A DNA stretch of 64,000 nucleotides from Romanomermis culicivorax. Lineage: Eukaryota; Nematoda; Enoplea; Mermithida; Mermithidae. Shown in pieces: positions 47,101 through 58,140 of this stretch; position 1 is the first letter of the stretch; each line of letters opens with the position of its first letter. Under the pieces are notes generated by a model. It was given only the letters and a program-made list of their open reading frames with translations. It was not told where the DNA came from and did no database searches. Location of the stretch: the NCBI GenBank assembly GCA_963922205.1, contig CAWUHX010000014.1, positions 1,548,001-1,612,000 on the forward strand, given 5' to 3'. Made by a program: the position numbers and the translations under genes.

Positions 47101-48889
47101 CGAAAAAGACTAAATTCAAAAATTTCATTTCCGCTTTTAGCACTTTAAATGAAATATTCATGAGTACAGAATTCACTTAGAATTTGCGAATTCTGCATTA
47201 AAAATTATCATTGATTTTTTCATAAATCCGCAAAAATTTTGAATTGTTTCCACAAGATAAATCTGTTCCTTTAAAATTGGAAAATTTCCTTCTATAAATT
47301 GGAAAATTGCCTTCTATATTATACATGCTGTCAATAAAAAATTGTAGATTCTGTAGAGAAAACCTAGGCTTAAAAATTGCAGAATGAATTTTTAAAATTA
47401 TCAAAAATTCTATTGCAATTTCTAAATTTCGCTGAAAAACTTTAAATAATTTTATGGAGGTCAATCGAAATTTAGCATTTTTCACTTTAAATTCTCCGTA
47501 CTTCATCAAAATCGTAGAATTTTTTTTGTTGATTAACAGTGCTTGAACAGTTAGGAATTGATTTTAAGAGCTTGAATCCAAGAATTCGCATAGAATTCGG
47601 GAATTTTGCAACAAAATTTGTTTTGACTTTGTCGATAAGAACTAGAAATTTCCAATTAAAATTCCGTCAAAAGACTAATTTTTTTAAACAAAATCGTCCA
47701 AGACATTGTGAAATTTCCATTGATAAATTCGAAAATCGAAAAAAAAGCTTTGAAGTCTAAACATTGCAAGTCCCTAAAATTCAGTCAGAATTTTTCAAAT
47801 TAAAAATTAAATTCAATTAAATTTCTAGGAAGCAACCGAAATTTTAAATCTTTTGCTTCAAAAATTCTATTTTTTCCTGATAAAAAGAGTCGAAATTCGA
47901 GCAGAAATTCGGAAATTAGACCGATTCGTACAATATTGAAAATCAATACATTGAAAAAACTTTTTCGGATGCCATTCAAAACTTAGAATTTTTTTCCTCA
48001 AGAATTCTGCTTTTTCCAATCAAAAAATATAAATATTAATGTCTCAATTCGGAAATTTTAATGCTCAGCACAAGGACCAATAATTAAAAAAATATTAAAG
48101 GTTTGAACATGGTAAAATCGATGTTTAATGATTTTGATTAGAGGATTCACTTCAATTTTAGAATCATCACTTTGGATGTATTCGGATATTATTGGATTTT
48201 ATGGAGACTTTCCAGAATAGCTCTGAAGTCAATAATTTCCAAATACTGCCAAACAAATTTTACGCTAACCTGCAATTTTTGCAAAGTTCGCATACTTTCC
48301 ATGCCTTTTATGTAAATTGTAGCGTTGAAAATATCGTCGAAACGTGATTTGACAATTTTAGCTTCGCTCAAGGGCCTTGAAATGAAAAAAATACATATTA
48401 AAGAGTTTTGAAGAATGAAAAAACTAGAATACCAATTAGAATCTTCTTGGTGGCAGAATATGACGTTGTTCAAGATAGATTTCGAAACGCCTAAAGCTAA
48501 TATAGCCTACAAAAATAATGAGATTAATATTGAGCAAAACAATCATTTTCTACATACTTCTCTTTCGATATCGACGCATTTTCCGCTTAAACTAAGTTGC
48601 TTAAATACTAGAATTTAAAAATCTTGTTCACAAAAGTTTAAAAAAAAACACTAAATTTTACTTCGCCTTTTTGGGGGAATAATTTGAACGACGCCTTCTA
48701 AGGTTTTTGAATTCGGATTTTGTCTGTACAAAATTCAAAATTTATTAAAAAAAATATAATGACCAAAATTTAAAAAAATACCACCTTCTTTTGCGTTACC
48801 AAAAGCGACCTCGTCAGAACTACAGTATCGCCTTTGGCGTTCGTAACTTTTAATTTAATTTGACCTTTAACTTCCGAGGCGTTGTTAAT
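32052..48889 (-). CDS. RAD50: RAD50, haplotype copy Y (exons 3 to 26, complete 3' end)
   Basis: Exons in gene order: 48785-48889, 48662-48723, 48558-48599, 48433-48506, 48270-48375, 46860-46928, 46646-46796, 46342-46496, 46189-46290, 46064-46133, 45928-46007, 45699-45871, 45512-45644, 44450-44625, 44217-44391, 43939-44166, 42583-42792, 42303-42524, 40156-40625, 38452-38627, 36513-36850, 35592-35739, 32618-32819, 32052-32169. All joins are GT..AG and in phase except exon 4 (48662-48723). That exon is two bases longer than in Z, through run-length changes at a G run and a T run, which breaks the frame. The copy has the Q-loop, zinc hook, signature, Walker B and D-loop but lacks exons 1-2 and so Walker A, because the contig ends at 50570. 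RAD50 tethers broken DNA ends with MRE11 in the nucleus. Confidence 0.95.
32618..32819 (-). CDS. RAD50: RAD50 exon 25, Walker B and D-loop
   Basis: Encodes [20 protein letters not shown], followed by EPTTNLD (Walker B and D-loop) and, further on, [14 protein letters not shown] with the H-switch His. These are the most diagnostic RAD50 residues. The exon is present only in contig Y within this window. Confidence 0.97.
35592..35739 (-). CDS. RAD50: RAD50 exon 24, ABC signature motif (copy Y)
   Basis: Allelic to 598-745, same length and phase, with [13 protein letters not shown]. Exon 23 ends in DIDYIQ and this exon starts IRAESSSE, matching the conserved head region just before the signature. 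Confidence 0.94.
37936..38225 (-). repeat. GGGTCC/ATGTATCGGG intronic repeat (copy Y, locus 1)
   Basis: Allelic to 3036-3330. Same internal TATCGGGTCCGGGTCC words and terminal CCCGATACATGTCT, with a few substitutions. Confidence 0.75.
38650..40130 (+). repeat. 1.5-kb polypurine tract in RAD50 intron 21 (copy Y)
   Basis: Allelic to 3765-5220, with many unit-length differences. Almost only A and G on the plus strand. Confidence 0.85.
43939..44166 (-). CDS. RAD50: RAD50 exon 18, zinc hook (copy Y)
   Basis: 76 codons with KPCCPLCKR. Allelic to 9308-9538 but one codon shorter near the start of the exon, an in-frame haplotype difference in the helix leading to the hook. Confidence 0.95.
44678..45495 (+). 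repeat. GGGTCC/ATGTATCGGG intronic repeat array (copy Y, locus 2)
   Basis: Allelic to 10050-10905. Same units; lacks one internal ATATTCTTATAATTTTGGA sub-unit seen in copy X. Confidence 0.78.
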
Positions 48890-48954
48890 CTGAAAATATT
48901 GAAAAAATTTAAATTTCGACAAAAAGAGTTTTGAATCTACAATATACTATGAGA

Positions 48955-49515
48955 TGCATCGAATACCTGGACCCGACCGATACTAATCCCGATATTACCC
49001 GACCATTTTGTTGGACTCAAAACCGGACCCGATATTCTTAAAATTTTGGACCCTGACCTGAACCCGATATGCTGCCCGATACTAGAGACGTATCAGGTAC
49101 CCAGACTCGCAACAAGACCCGAACTTACCCGACCATTTTATTGGACCCCGACTCGGACTAGACATGCACGGCAAAAATTTTGCGGGGGGAGGGTCCTTGG
49201 ACTTTTTTTTTCAGGAGGTAAGGGGCGAGCAAAAAACAACAAAAAAGTTCTGCAAGCGTATTTTTTCATACAAAATATACACAAAAAATCATCAAACAGC
49301 TCTCGTGGAAAACGTTCAGGGGGGTGTTAGACGATTTTTTGGTCAGGGGGCGGCCAGGGTCTCAAATATGAGGGTTTACCCCCTACCCCGCCTATGTTGC
49401 ATGTATAACTCAAAACCCCCATATTCTCGAAGTTTTGGACCCCAACCCAATATTCTTAAAAATTTTGGACCCGGACGCCCCGATATTTTCAAAATATGCT
49501 ACACAATACATCTCT
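48955..49515 (+). repeat. GGGTCC repeat with G-rich insert (copy Y, locus 3)
   Basis: Intron 2 of RAD50. Two partial GGGTCC-family units flank a G-rich segment (about 49165-49400) that starts near ACATGCACGG and ends near TTGCATGTAT, which hints at a short inverted repeat. The allelic copy is 53567-54120. From 49516 to 50570 only AT-rich intron sequence is seen. Confidence 0.65.
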
Positions 49516-50570
49516 GCTAAATCATAGAAATTTACACAAATTTGAAGAGGAAAAGATTTTGAAAAATTCCCCCAAAAAAACACACAACTTAAATCTGAAA
49601 ATTTTAAGCAAATTGTGTATTTATATAAATATTCGGCTTAATGTACCGAAATCGGGAATTTTGGTCGACATTTTAAGTTTTCTGCGTGTAAAATAAAAGA
49701 ATTTGAACAAAACAAGACTTAAAAATGTCAAGCGAATTGTGCTAAATATTTTTTTTTCTTAATTTCCGAATTATCAATAAAAATTTCAAAATTTCGTAGC
49801 TGAAAAAATAGATTTTTGACGAAATTATTATAAATTTTCATTGCTTTACAATTTTTTTTTTGCAAAATTCGAAAATTTAAATCAGATTCCAGGACTATAG
49901 CTTCCAATATCAATTTTGCAGTGTTTAATTCTATATACATTATGTTAATTAAAAAAACGTAATTGGACGATTTTGTTGAAAAAAAATTTCTACGAAAATT
50001 TAGAGCAATTTCTTAGAAATTATCGAAGGTCTTTTTAGTCAAATTTGAAAATTCTAAGTAAATTTTTGATATTTTATTTTAAAAAATTTAATCGTAGATT
50101 TTTTCCTAAATTGAGAATTGTTTATTTATTTTAATTAGTTTTCGAAATTTTGAAAGGAAAAGATAATTTCGTAGGAACAGTTCGACATTCTAAATCATTT
50201 CGGGAAAAATCCGAGTAATTTCACGATAGAAATTTCACAAATTCTAAGCTAATTTAAATATTCGGTTTCAAAAGCTTAAATCTGAAATTTTGCTCAAATT
50301 ACGTTTTTTTCTTGCCGTTTTTTTCAAAACTAGAACCATTTTACGCAAAAACTCAAAATTTGCAAACGTTTGCTGCCGCCGACGTAACTTTTGAATTTTG
50401 ATCAGAATTTTTGAAAAAAATGTAAACTTTGAATTTCTCATTCATAATTTGTTGACATTCAAAATTCTAGAATTCTTGCTGGAATACATTATTTTTCTCC
50501 AAATTAAAATTACAAAATTTCAACTTTTTTGCCAACAAAAAAATCTATAAGTATTTGACGCAAATTCTTG

Positions 50571-50670
50571 NNNNNNNNNNNNNNNNNNNNNNNNNNNNNN
50601 NNNNNNNNNNNNNNNNNNNNNNNNNNNNNNNNNNNNNNNNNNNNNNNNNNNNNNNNNNNNNNNNNNNNNN
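50571..50670. other. assembly gap of 100 N
   Basis: Exactly 100 N between contig Y (ending in RAD50 intron 2) and contig Z (starting in RAD50 exon 12). The sequence steps back about 4.5 kb in the gene across it. Confidence 0.98.
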
Positions 50671-50696
50671 AAGCAGTGGTATCAACGCAGAGTACT
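50671..50696 (+). other. SMART-type PCR adapter left in the assembly
   Basis: Begins AAGCAGTGGTATCAACGCAG and continues AGTACT, 26 bases. It is the amplification adapter of SMART and ultra-low-input long-read libraries. It abuts the gap and is followed at once by RAD50 exon 12, so it is a synthetic contig end and not biology. Confidence 0.97.
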
Positions 50697-53600
50697 ACTC
50701 TTTTCCGCTATTTTGCTTTTAAAATTCTGAGAAACATTCGTCTTAAAAATGTAAAATTCTGAGAAAATTCTTTCATTACGCAAATTTCCGCTTCAATTTT
50801 GCCTTTCTCTATTATTTTACGATTTTTCGATTTATTCAAATCTTCGATTTCACGATCAAAATCGCGTTTAGAATCCTCTAACTTTAAATGAAAAATTTCA
50901 ATTATTAACAATTGAAAATTTTTAAATTTTACTCGAATTTTCATCGCTCGCTTTTGATCGCAAACTTTTTGAAAATTATTTAATTCTTGGCGTAATTTTT
51001 GGCAATCGCCCTCGTAAAACTTGCTAATTTTCGAACGTAAATTTTCAATTTGTTCTTCCCAAAGATCGTTTTTCGTATTGTTCGGCGGCTACAAAAAAAT
51101 TTTTATTACGAAATTTTCGTCAAAAAACTATAGGTAAAAGTAAAAAAATACAAAACTACAACAGCAAAAGTGAAAGAAAGTGAAAGCGAAAAAACAAGAA
51201 AGTAAAAAATAAAAAAGGAAAAGGGTAAAAAACTTACAGAGAACAGATTTTAAAGCGTTATATTTCTTGTCCAATTCCATTATATGATTAATTTGATTTT
51301 CCATCGGTTCCATTTGCGATTTTAATTTATCAATTATTTCTTCGTTATCATTTATTTTCGATTTTAAATTTTTAAGTTCTTTAGTGAGCTGAAAAGAATT
51401 GTAAAATTTTAAAAATGAAGATTCGAGCGGCGTTGAGATTTTTCCTTTTACTTTTTCGGCTTCTTCTTTATCTTCTTTATAAAATTTAAGATTTTCTTTC
51501 ATATTATTTATTTCGTTGTTCTAAAAAGATTCAAGAATCCTATAACCGTGGATTTCTGTATACCAGAGAATTATGATGAAAAAATTTGAACTTGAAATTG
51601 TACAAAATTCTAGAAAATTCTGTCCCGCAATAATTCTAAAAGCTGATTTTGAAATTTTGAATTTCTTCTATATAAAAAAGTTTTTTTTCAAGAGAAAAAG
51701 ACTAAATTCAAAAAATTTCATTTCCGCTTTTAGCACTTTAAATGAAATATTCATGAGTACAGAATTCACTTAGAATTTTGCGAATTCTGCATTAAAAATT
51801 ATCATTGATTTTTTCATAAATCGGCAAAAACTTTGAATTGTTTCCACAAGATAATCTGTTCCTTTAAAATTGGAAAATTTCCTTCTATAAATTGGAAAAT
51901 TTCCTTCTATATTATACATGCTGTCAATAAAAAATTGTAGATTCTGTAGAGAAAACCTAGGCTAAAAATTGCAGAATGAATTTTTAAAATTATCAAAAAT
52001 TCAATTGCAATTTCTAAATTTCGCTGAAAAACTTTAAATAATTTTATGGAGTCAATCGAAATTTAGCATTTTTCACTTTGAATTCTCCGTATTTCATCAA
52101 AATCGTAGAATTTTTTTTGTTGATTAACAGTGCTTGAACAGTTAGGAATTGATTTTGAGAGCTTGAATCCAAGAATTCGCATAGAATTCGGGAATTTTGC
52201 AACAAAATTTGTTTTGACATTGTCGATAAGAACTAGAAATTTCCAATTAAAATTCTGTCAAAAGACTATTTTTTAAGCAAAATCGTCCAAGACATTGTGA
52301 AATTTCCATTGATAAATTCGAAAATTGAAAAAAAGCTTTGAAGTCTGAACATTGCAAGTCCTAAAATTCAGTCAGAATTTTTCAAATTAAAAATTAAATT
52401 CGATCAGATTTCTAGGAAGCAACCGAAATTTCAAATCTTTTGCTCCAAAATTCTATTTTTCCTGATGAAAAAAAGTCGAAATTCGAGCCGAAATTCGGAA
52501 ATTAGACCCGATTCGTACAATATTGAAAATCAATACATTATTGAAAAATTTGCTTAGAATTTTCGAATGTTTCGAATAATCTTTTCGAATGCCATTCAAA
52601 ACTTAGAATTTTGCTTCAAATATTCTGCTTTTTCCAATCAAAAAATAGAAATATTAATGTCTCAATTCGGGAATTTGAATGCTCAGCACAAGGACCAATA
52701 ATTAAGAAATATTAAAGGTTTGAACATAGTAAAATCGATGCCTAATGATTTTAATTAGAGGATTCGCTTCGATTTTTAGAATCATCACTTTGGATGTATT
52801 CGGATATTATTGGATTTTATGGGGATTTTTCAGAATAGCTTTAAAGTCAATAATTTCCAAATACTGCCAAACAAATTTTACGCTAACCTGCAATTTTTGT
52901 AAAGTTCGCATACTTTCCATGCCTTTTATGTAAATGGTAGCGTTGAAAATATCGTCGAAACGTGATTTTACAATTTTAGCTTCGCTCAAGGGCCTTGAAA
53001 TGAAAAAATACATATTAAAGAGTTTTGAAGAATGAAAAAACTAGAATACCAATTAGAATCTTCTTGGTGGCAGAATATGACGTTGTTCAAGATAGATTTC
53101 GAAACGCCTAAAGCTAATATAGCCTACAAAAATAATGAGATTAATATTGAGCAAAAAAAGATCATTTCCACATTACTTCTCTTTCGATATCGACGCATTT
53201 TCCGCTTAAACTAAGTTGCTAAAATACTAGAATTTAAAATTTTGTTCACAAAAATTAAAAAAAAAACACTAAATTTTACTTCGCCTTTTTGGGGAATAAT
53301 TTGAACGACGCCTTCTAAGGTTTTGAATTCGGATTTTGTCTGTACAAAATTCAAAATTTATTTTAAAAAATATAATGACCAAAATTTAAAAAAACACCAC
53401 CTTCTTTTGCGTTACTAAAAGCGACCTCGTCAAAACTACAGTATCACCTTTGGCGTTCGTAACTTTTAATTTAATTTGACCTTTAACTTCCGAGGCGTTG
53501 TTAATCTGAAAATATTGAAAAAATTTAAATTTCGACAGAAAGAGTTTTGAATCTACAGTATACTATGAGATGCATCGGGTACCTGGATCCGATACTAATC

Positions 53601-56090
53601 CCGATATTACCCGACCATTTTGTTGGACTCGAAACCGGACCCGATATTCTTAAAATTTTGGACCCTGACCTGAACCCGATATGCTGCCCGATACTAGAGA
53701 CGTATCAGGTACCCGGACTCCAAACAAGACCCGAACTTACCCGACCATTTTTCGGACCCCGACTCGGACCAGACATGCACGGCAAAAATTTTGCGGGGGG
53801 AGGGTCCTTGGACTTTTTATCCAGGAGGTAGGGGCGAGCAAAAAACAACAAAAAAGTTCTGCAAACGTATTTTTCATACAAAATATACACAAAAATCATC
53901 AAACAGCTCTCGTGGAAAACGTTCAGGGGGGGTGTTTGACGATTTTTTTTGGTCAGGGGGCGGCCAGGGTCTCATGTATGAGGGTTTACCTCCTACCCGC
54001 CTATGTGCATGTATAACTCAAACCCCATGTTCTCGAAGTTTTGGACCCCAACCCAATATTCTTAAAATTTTGGACCCGGACGCCCCGATATTTTCAAAAT
54101 ATGCTACTCAATACATATCTGCTAAATCATAGAAAATTACACAATTTCAAGAGGAAAAGATTTTGAAAAATTCCCCCAAAAAAACACACAACTTAAATCT
54201 GAAAATTCTAAGCAAATTGTGTATTTATATAAATATTCGGCTTAATGTATCGAAATCGGGAATTTCGGTCGACATTTTAAGTTTTCTGCGTGTAAAATAA
54301 AAGAATTTGAACAAAACAAGACTTAAAAATGTCAAGCGAATTGTGCTAAATATTTTTTTTCTTAATTTCCGAATTATCAATAAAAATGTCAAAATTTCGT
54401 AGCTGAAAAATAGATTTTTGACGAAATTATTATAAATTTTCATTGCTTTACAAATTTTTTTTGCAAAATTCGAAAATTTAAATCAGATTCCAGGACTATA
54501 GCTTCCAATATCAATTTTGCAATAATTAATTCTATATACATTATGTCAATTAAAATACGTAATTGGACGATTTTGTTGAAAAAAAAATTTCTAAGAAAAT
54601 TTAGAGCAATTTCTGAGAAATTATCGAAGGTCTTTTTAGTCAAATTTGAAAATTCTAAGTAAATTTTTGATATTTATTTTTAAAAATTTAATCGTGGATT
54701 TTCTCCTAAATTGAGAATTTTTAATTTATTTTAATTAATTATCGAAATTTTGAAAGGAAAAGAGAATTTGGTAGGAACAGTTCGACATTCTGAATCATTT
54801 TGGGAATAATCCGAGTAATTGCAAGAAAGAAATTTCGAAAATTCTAAGCTAATTTAAATATTCGGTTTCAAAAGCTTAAATCTTAAATTTTGTTCAAATT
54901 ATGTTTTTTCTTGGCATTGAAATTACCTAATTTCAACATTTTTTTCAAAACTAGAACCATTTTATGCAAAAACTCAAAATTTGCAAACTTTAAAATTTTA
55001 AAATTCAATATTTTTTTGTATTTTATCTTACGTTTGCTGCCGCCGACCTAACATTTGAATTTTGATCAGAATTTTTGGAAAAATTTCAACTTTGAATTTC
55101 TCAATCATAATTTCTTGACATTCAAAATTCTATAATTCTTGCTGGAATACCTTATTTTTCTCCAAATTAAATTACAAAATTTCAACTTTTTTGCCAAAAA
55201 ACAAAATCTATAAGTATTTGAAGCAAATTCTTGAATTTTTCTGTTAAATTTCCGAATATTTATTCTACAATGTTCAGACGTGAGATTTTTTCGAATTTTC
55301 GAGTTCATCACTGGGAAATGTAAAATTTCGCTTAGAAAAATTGTTTCCGACGGAATTATTCCAGATATTCTGTGCTTTTTGGAAAAATTCAACAAATGAT
55401 TGTCCTGCGAAATTCAAAAATTTTAAGCAGATTCCAGGAATTCTCGGATTTACTCTACTCAGCGAATTCTCAATTAAAAGATATTTGGTCTAAAATGCGG
55501 CAATATCTAATCTTACTCGAATTTCTTGGTTGTTTGCTAATAAAATAACAGAATTTCAACAATTTTGCAGGAAAATTGCGGAATTTTCAAACTTCAAAAA
55601 ATTTGAACTTTTCTGTTTCTATTTCAACCTTGAAACCGCCGACGTATTATTTAAATTTTGAACTGAATTTCTAGGAATTTTAATAACAATTCAAGTTTTA
55701 AATTTCTTCATTATGATCTTCTGGTATTGATTCAGAATTCTAGAATTTTTCAGAATTCTTAAATTTTTACTTTAGGATCGTGAACGAACGCTGCTCCTTT
55801 ACTGCCGGCCGGCATATCACCGCTAGTTATATATTTTAGAGCTTCGATAACGGTCTAAAAAATTGAAAATTTTAAATCTTTAATCAAAGAAAAAAATTTG
55901 AAATTTTTCGATTTTCGACCGAAAAAAATTTTTCAATCGAAAATCGAATAAATTGGAATATTCTTACCGTTTTTCCCGCTCCGTTATGACCCAAAAGAAC
56001 GGTGACGGGCGATTCGAAAGATATACGTTCGGCGATTTTAGGGTTAAAACTACGTATACCTTGCAACTGCATGGAATGTAAAGACGACAT
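50697..56090 (-). CDS. RAD50: RAD50, haplotype copy Z (exons 1 to 12, 5' end)
   Basis: Exons in gene order: 55968-56090 (ATG at 56088-56090), 55771-55854, 53401-53505, 53280-53339, 53177-53218, 53050-53123, 52888-52993, 51452-51520, 51238-51388, 50933-51088, 50780-50881 and the start of exon 12 (50697-50726). All phases agree except exon 10 (50933-51088). That exon is one base longer than in Y at a C run (51058-51060), which breaks the frame. The start codon opens [15 protein letters not shown], the usual RAD50 N-terminus. The copy carries Walker A and the Q-loop and ends at the contig edge. With Y it completes a protein of about 1330 residues. Confidence 0.95.
53050..53123 (-). CDS. RAD50: RAD50 exon 6, Q-loop
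   Basis: Encodes [20 protein letters not shown], with Trp split across the next junction. The Gln of HQED is the Q-loop residue that senses ATP. Identical in length to the allelic exon 48433-48506. Confidence 0.95.
53567..54120 (+). repeat. GGGTCC repeat with G-rich insert (copy Z)
   Basis: Allelic to 48955-49515, with small run-length differences in the G and C tracts. Confidence 0.65.
55968..56090 (-). CDS. RAD50: RAD50 exon 1, start codon and Walker A
   Basis: 41 codons ending exactly at the Walker A (P-loop) Thr, motif GHNGAGKT, which binds ATP phosphates. His replaces the common Pro or Gln before NG. The donor is GTAAGAATA. Exon 2 continues [20 protein letters not shown]. Confidence 0.95.
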
Positions 56091-56113
56091 GACGATTGCA
56101 AAAAAATTGGAAC

Positions 56114-56119
56114 TCTGAA
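56114..56119 (-). promoter_or_regulatory. splice-acceptor-like site 24 nt upstream of the RAD50 ATG
   Basis: TTTTTTCAG ends at 56115 on the minus strand, 24 nt before the start codon. It could close a 5'-untranslated intron or accept a spliced leader. The sequence alone does not decide between them. Confidence 0.4.
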
Positions 56120-56592
56120 AAAATTGGTGGAAGGAAATTCGACTGTAAAGTAAAACACTGTTAATACATTCACCACTAAAATTTATATGTTCATTTCTAA
56201 CAAAATAATACTTTTCACGACGATTTTTTTTGAAAAATATTGCGAGTAATTTTTGAAATTTTTTTGTCTTTGATTGACTATACTTTACAGATAGCATCCG
56301 GTAGAGCGTTTCGAAGTGTTCTCGATAAAGTGGCAACATGCCTGACAGAATAACAATGAAAAATCCATTTAAAAAACGTAGCATTCCAAAGTTTGAAAAG
56401 GGCGTTTTTAACAGCCCTGATGTCTGTATAGGTATTTGAATTCTGTGAGCATTTTATGTTTTTGTGAGTCGTAAACGATTTTCTCAGACGTTTTCTTGTC
56501 GGAACGTATAACTGGCGTGAGTTATGTAGATAGCAACATATCAAAAAATGGGTTCCACGCCCACCACCAGTGTTTTGAGCAATTTTTTTACA

Positions 56593-57021
56593 AGTCGGTT
56601 CCCTTCCAAATTATGGTCCAAACTGGCTTTTTTGGACTCTTCAAGATGACAGCTATACAGATCAGTTCGAAAATCCAGGCGCTCATAACATTCAGGAACT
56701 CATTTGCATAAAATCTGCACACATCTCACATAGTCCTTGTCACTACAGAAAAATCCTACCTACTTCAAGAACCTGGTACACCAGCCTATGGACTTAATGC
56801 GTTTACCACTACACAATTCCACCAGAAAGTATAAACACTATATTTCTTTAAGACCCTTGATACTATTTTAACTAACAACTTCATTTGGAAGTACCCTAAG
56901 CCTAAGTCTAAGGAAAATTTTAAAGAAAAAATAATTGTCTATTCACTAGTCACAGAAATCCATGCTCAAAATTAACAAACAATTCATATACAATAATCAG
57001 GCTGAAGGCCGGGAACCGACT
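56593..57021. repeat. inverted-repeat element candidate, 11-bp ends
   Basis: AGTCGGTTCCC (56593-56603) and GGGAACCGACT (57011-57021) are perfect inverted repeats 429 bp apart. No clear target duplication and no open frame of note, so mobility is unproven. Confidence 0.4.
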
Positions 57022-57154
57022 ATTAAAATTTAGCCGAAACGTGTATTCTTGAGAACAAAATTGAAAAAAATGAACTTTTTAGTCAAAAAACCCAAAAATG
57101 TCCAATTTTTCAACCCAAAAAACCACTCAAGCTAAAAACCTAATGCCCGCCAAC

Positions 57155-57980
57155 CAGTGTTTTTTTGTGCCAAAACAGGGCTTTTTGCACGCAAAAATTG
57201 GAATGGCACAAAAAATTTTGAGCGTTTGTGCCGATTGGCACAAAATTTTTGGCTGGTCAAACATTTTTATACGTTTTAGGGGCTGAAAATGCAAAAATTT
57301 TTCGGCGCTACGCGCCGAGTCAATGAATATAATATTTCCTATTCGTATATTTGAACCGAACGCGAACGATTTCTCTTCGAACAGTGTATTAGTATCGTTG
57401 CAGCAAACTTTATAGAGGCTGTCAATGACTGATGAATGAAAAGAAAGTCTCAATATTCTCTGTTAATCCTGTCAGATTTTGATTTGAAACTGAAATTCTT
57501 ACTTTTTTTGTGTTTGATTGATTCAAATAGAAAAATCGACATCGTTGGTAATAGTACAATGTTTCAACCGAAGATTTCCACAATTTTCGACTTTATTTTC
57601 TCTAGTCTTAACATTGTTGTTAAATATATCCTATTCATATTTGTAGTCGAAAATTGAATCAATTTGAACTTCCTGAACAATTCTAGAGTTATTTAAATTC
57701 TCTCAGCATTCCATTTCTTTTTGAGTCGTCGTGAACTATTTTCATTTTTCTTGCACGGCTTTTTTATCTCACTGACATAGTTAGCTGAAAAATAGGTTGG
57801 ACACGATTTTAACAAAAAATTAATGCGTTAAACGTTAACTTCTCATCAAACTTTTGGCCTGAAACTTTTTCGCAGTTTTCAGTATGTTTCTAGTACGAAA
57901 AAATTTCTTGTGCTATTGACACAAGTTTTTTTGGCCTCCCGTGCCAATTGGTACAAATTTCCGTGCACAAAAAAACGCTG
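57155..57980. mobile_element. hAT-like non-autonomous element, 826 bp
   Basis: Ends CAGTGTTTTTTTGTGC (from 57155) and GCACAAAAAAACGCTG (to 57980) are inverted repeats, 15 of 16 matching. An 8-bp target duplication, CCGCCAAC, lies at 57147-57154 and 57981-57988. The CAGTG end and 8-bp duplication are typical of hAT. The interior contains a CGGCGC-TAC-GCGCCG hairpin at 57303-57317 and no transposase. Confidence 0.85.
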
Positions 57981-58140
57981 CCGCCAACTCTGATCTTGCG
58001 TTCATGTGGTAAGCAAAAAATTGAAAACCGCCAAAACCACGGCAAAAACCGCCAAATAGTCAAACCGCCGGAAAAATCGCCAGAGGGGACTGAAAACAGC
58101 GAAAATGGCGGGAAATAGCCGCGTCTGGCAACACTGGTTT

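Noticed and set aside
56278-56544. 88-codon minus-strand frame upstream of RAD50
   Set aside because: No family recognised, no splice link to RAD50 exon 1, and it lies beside repeat sequence.
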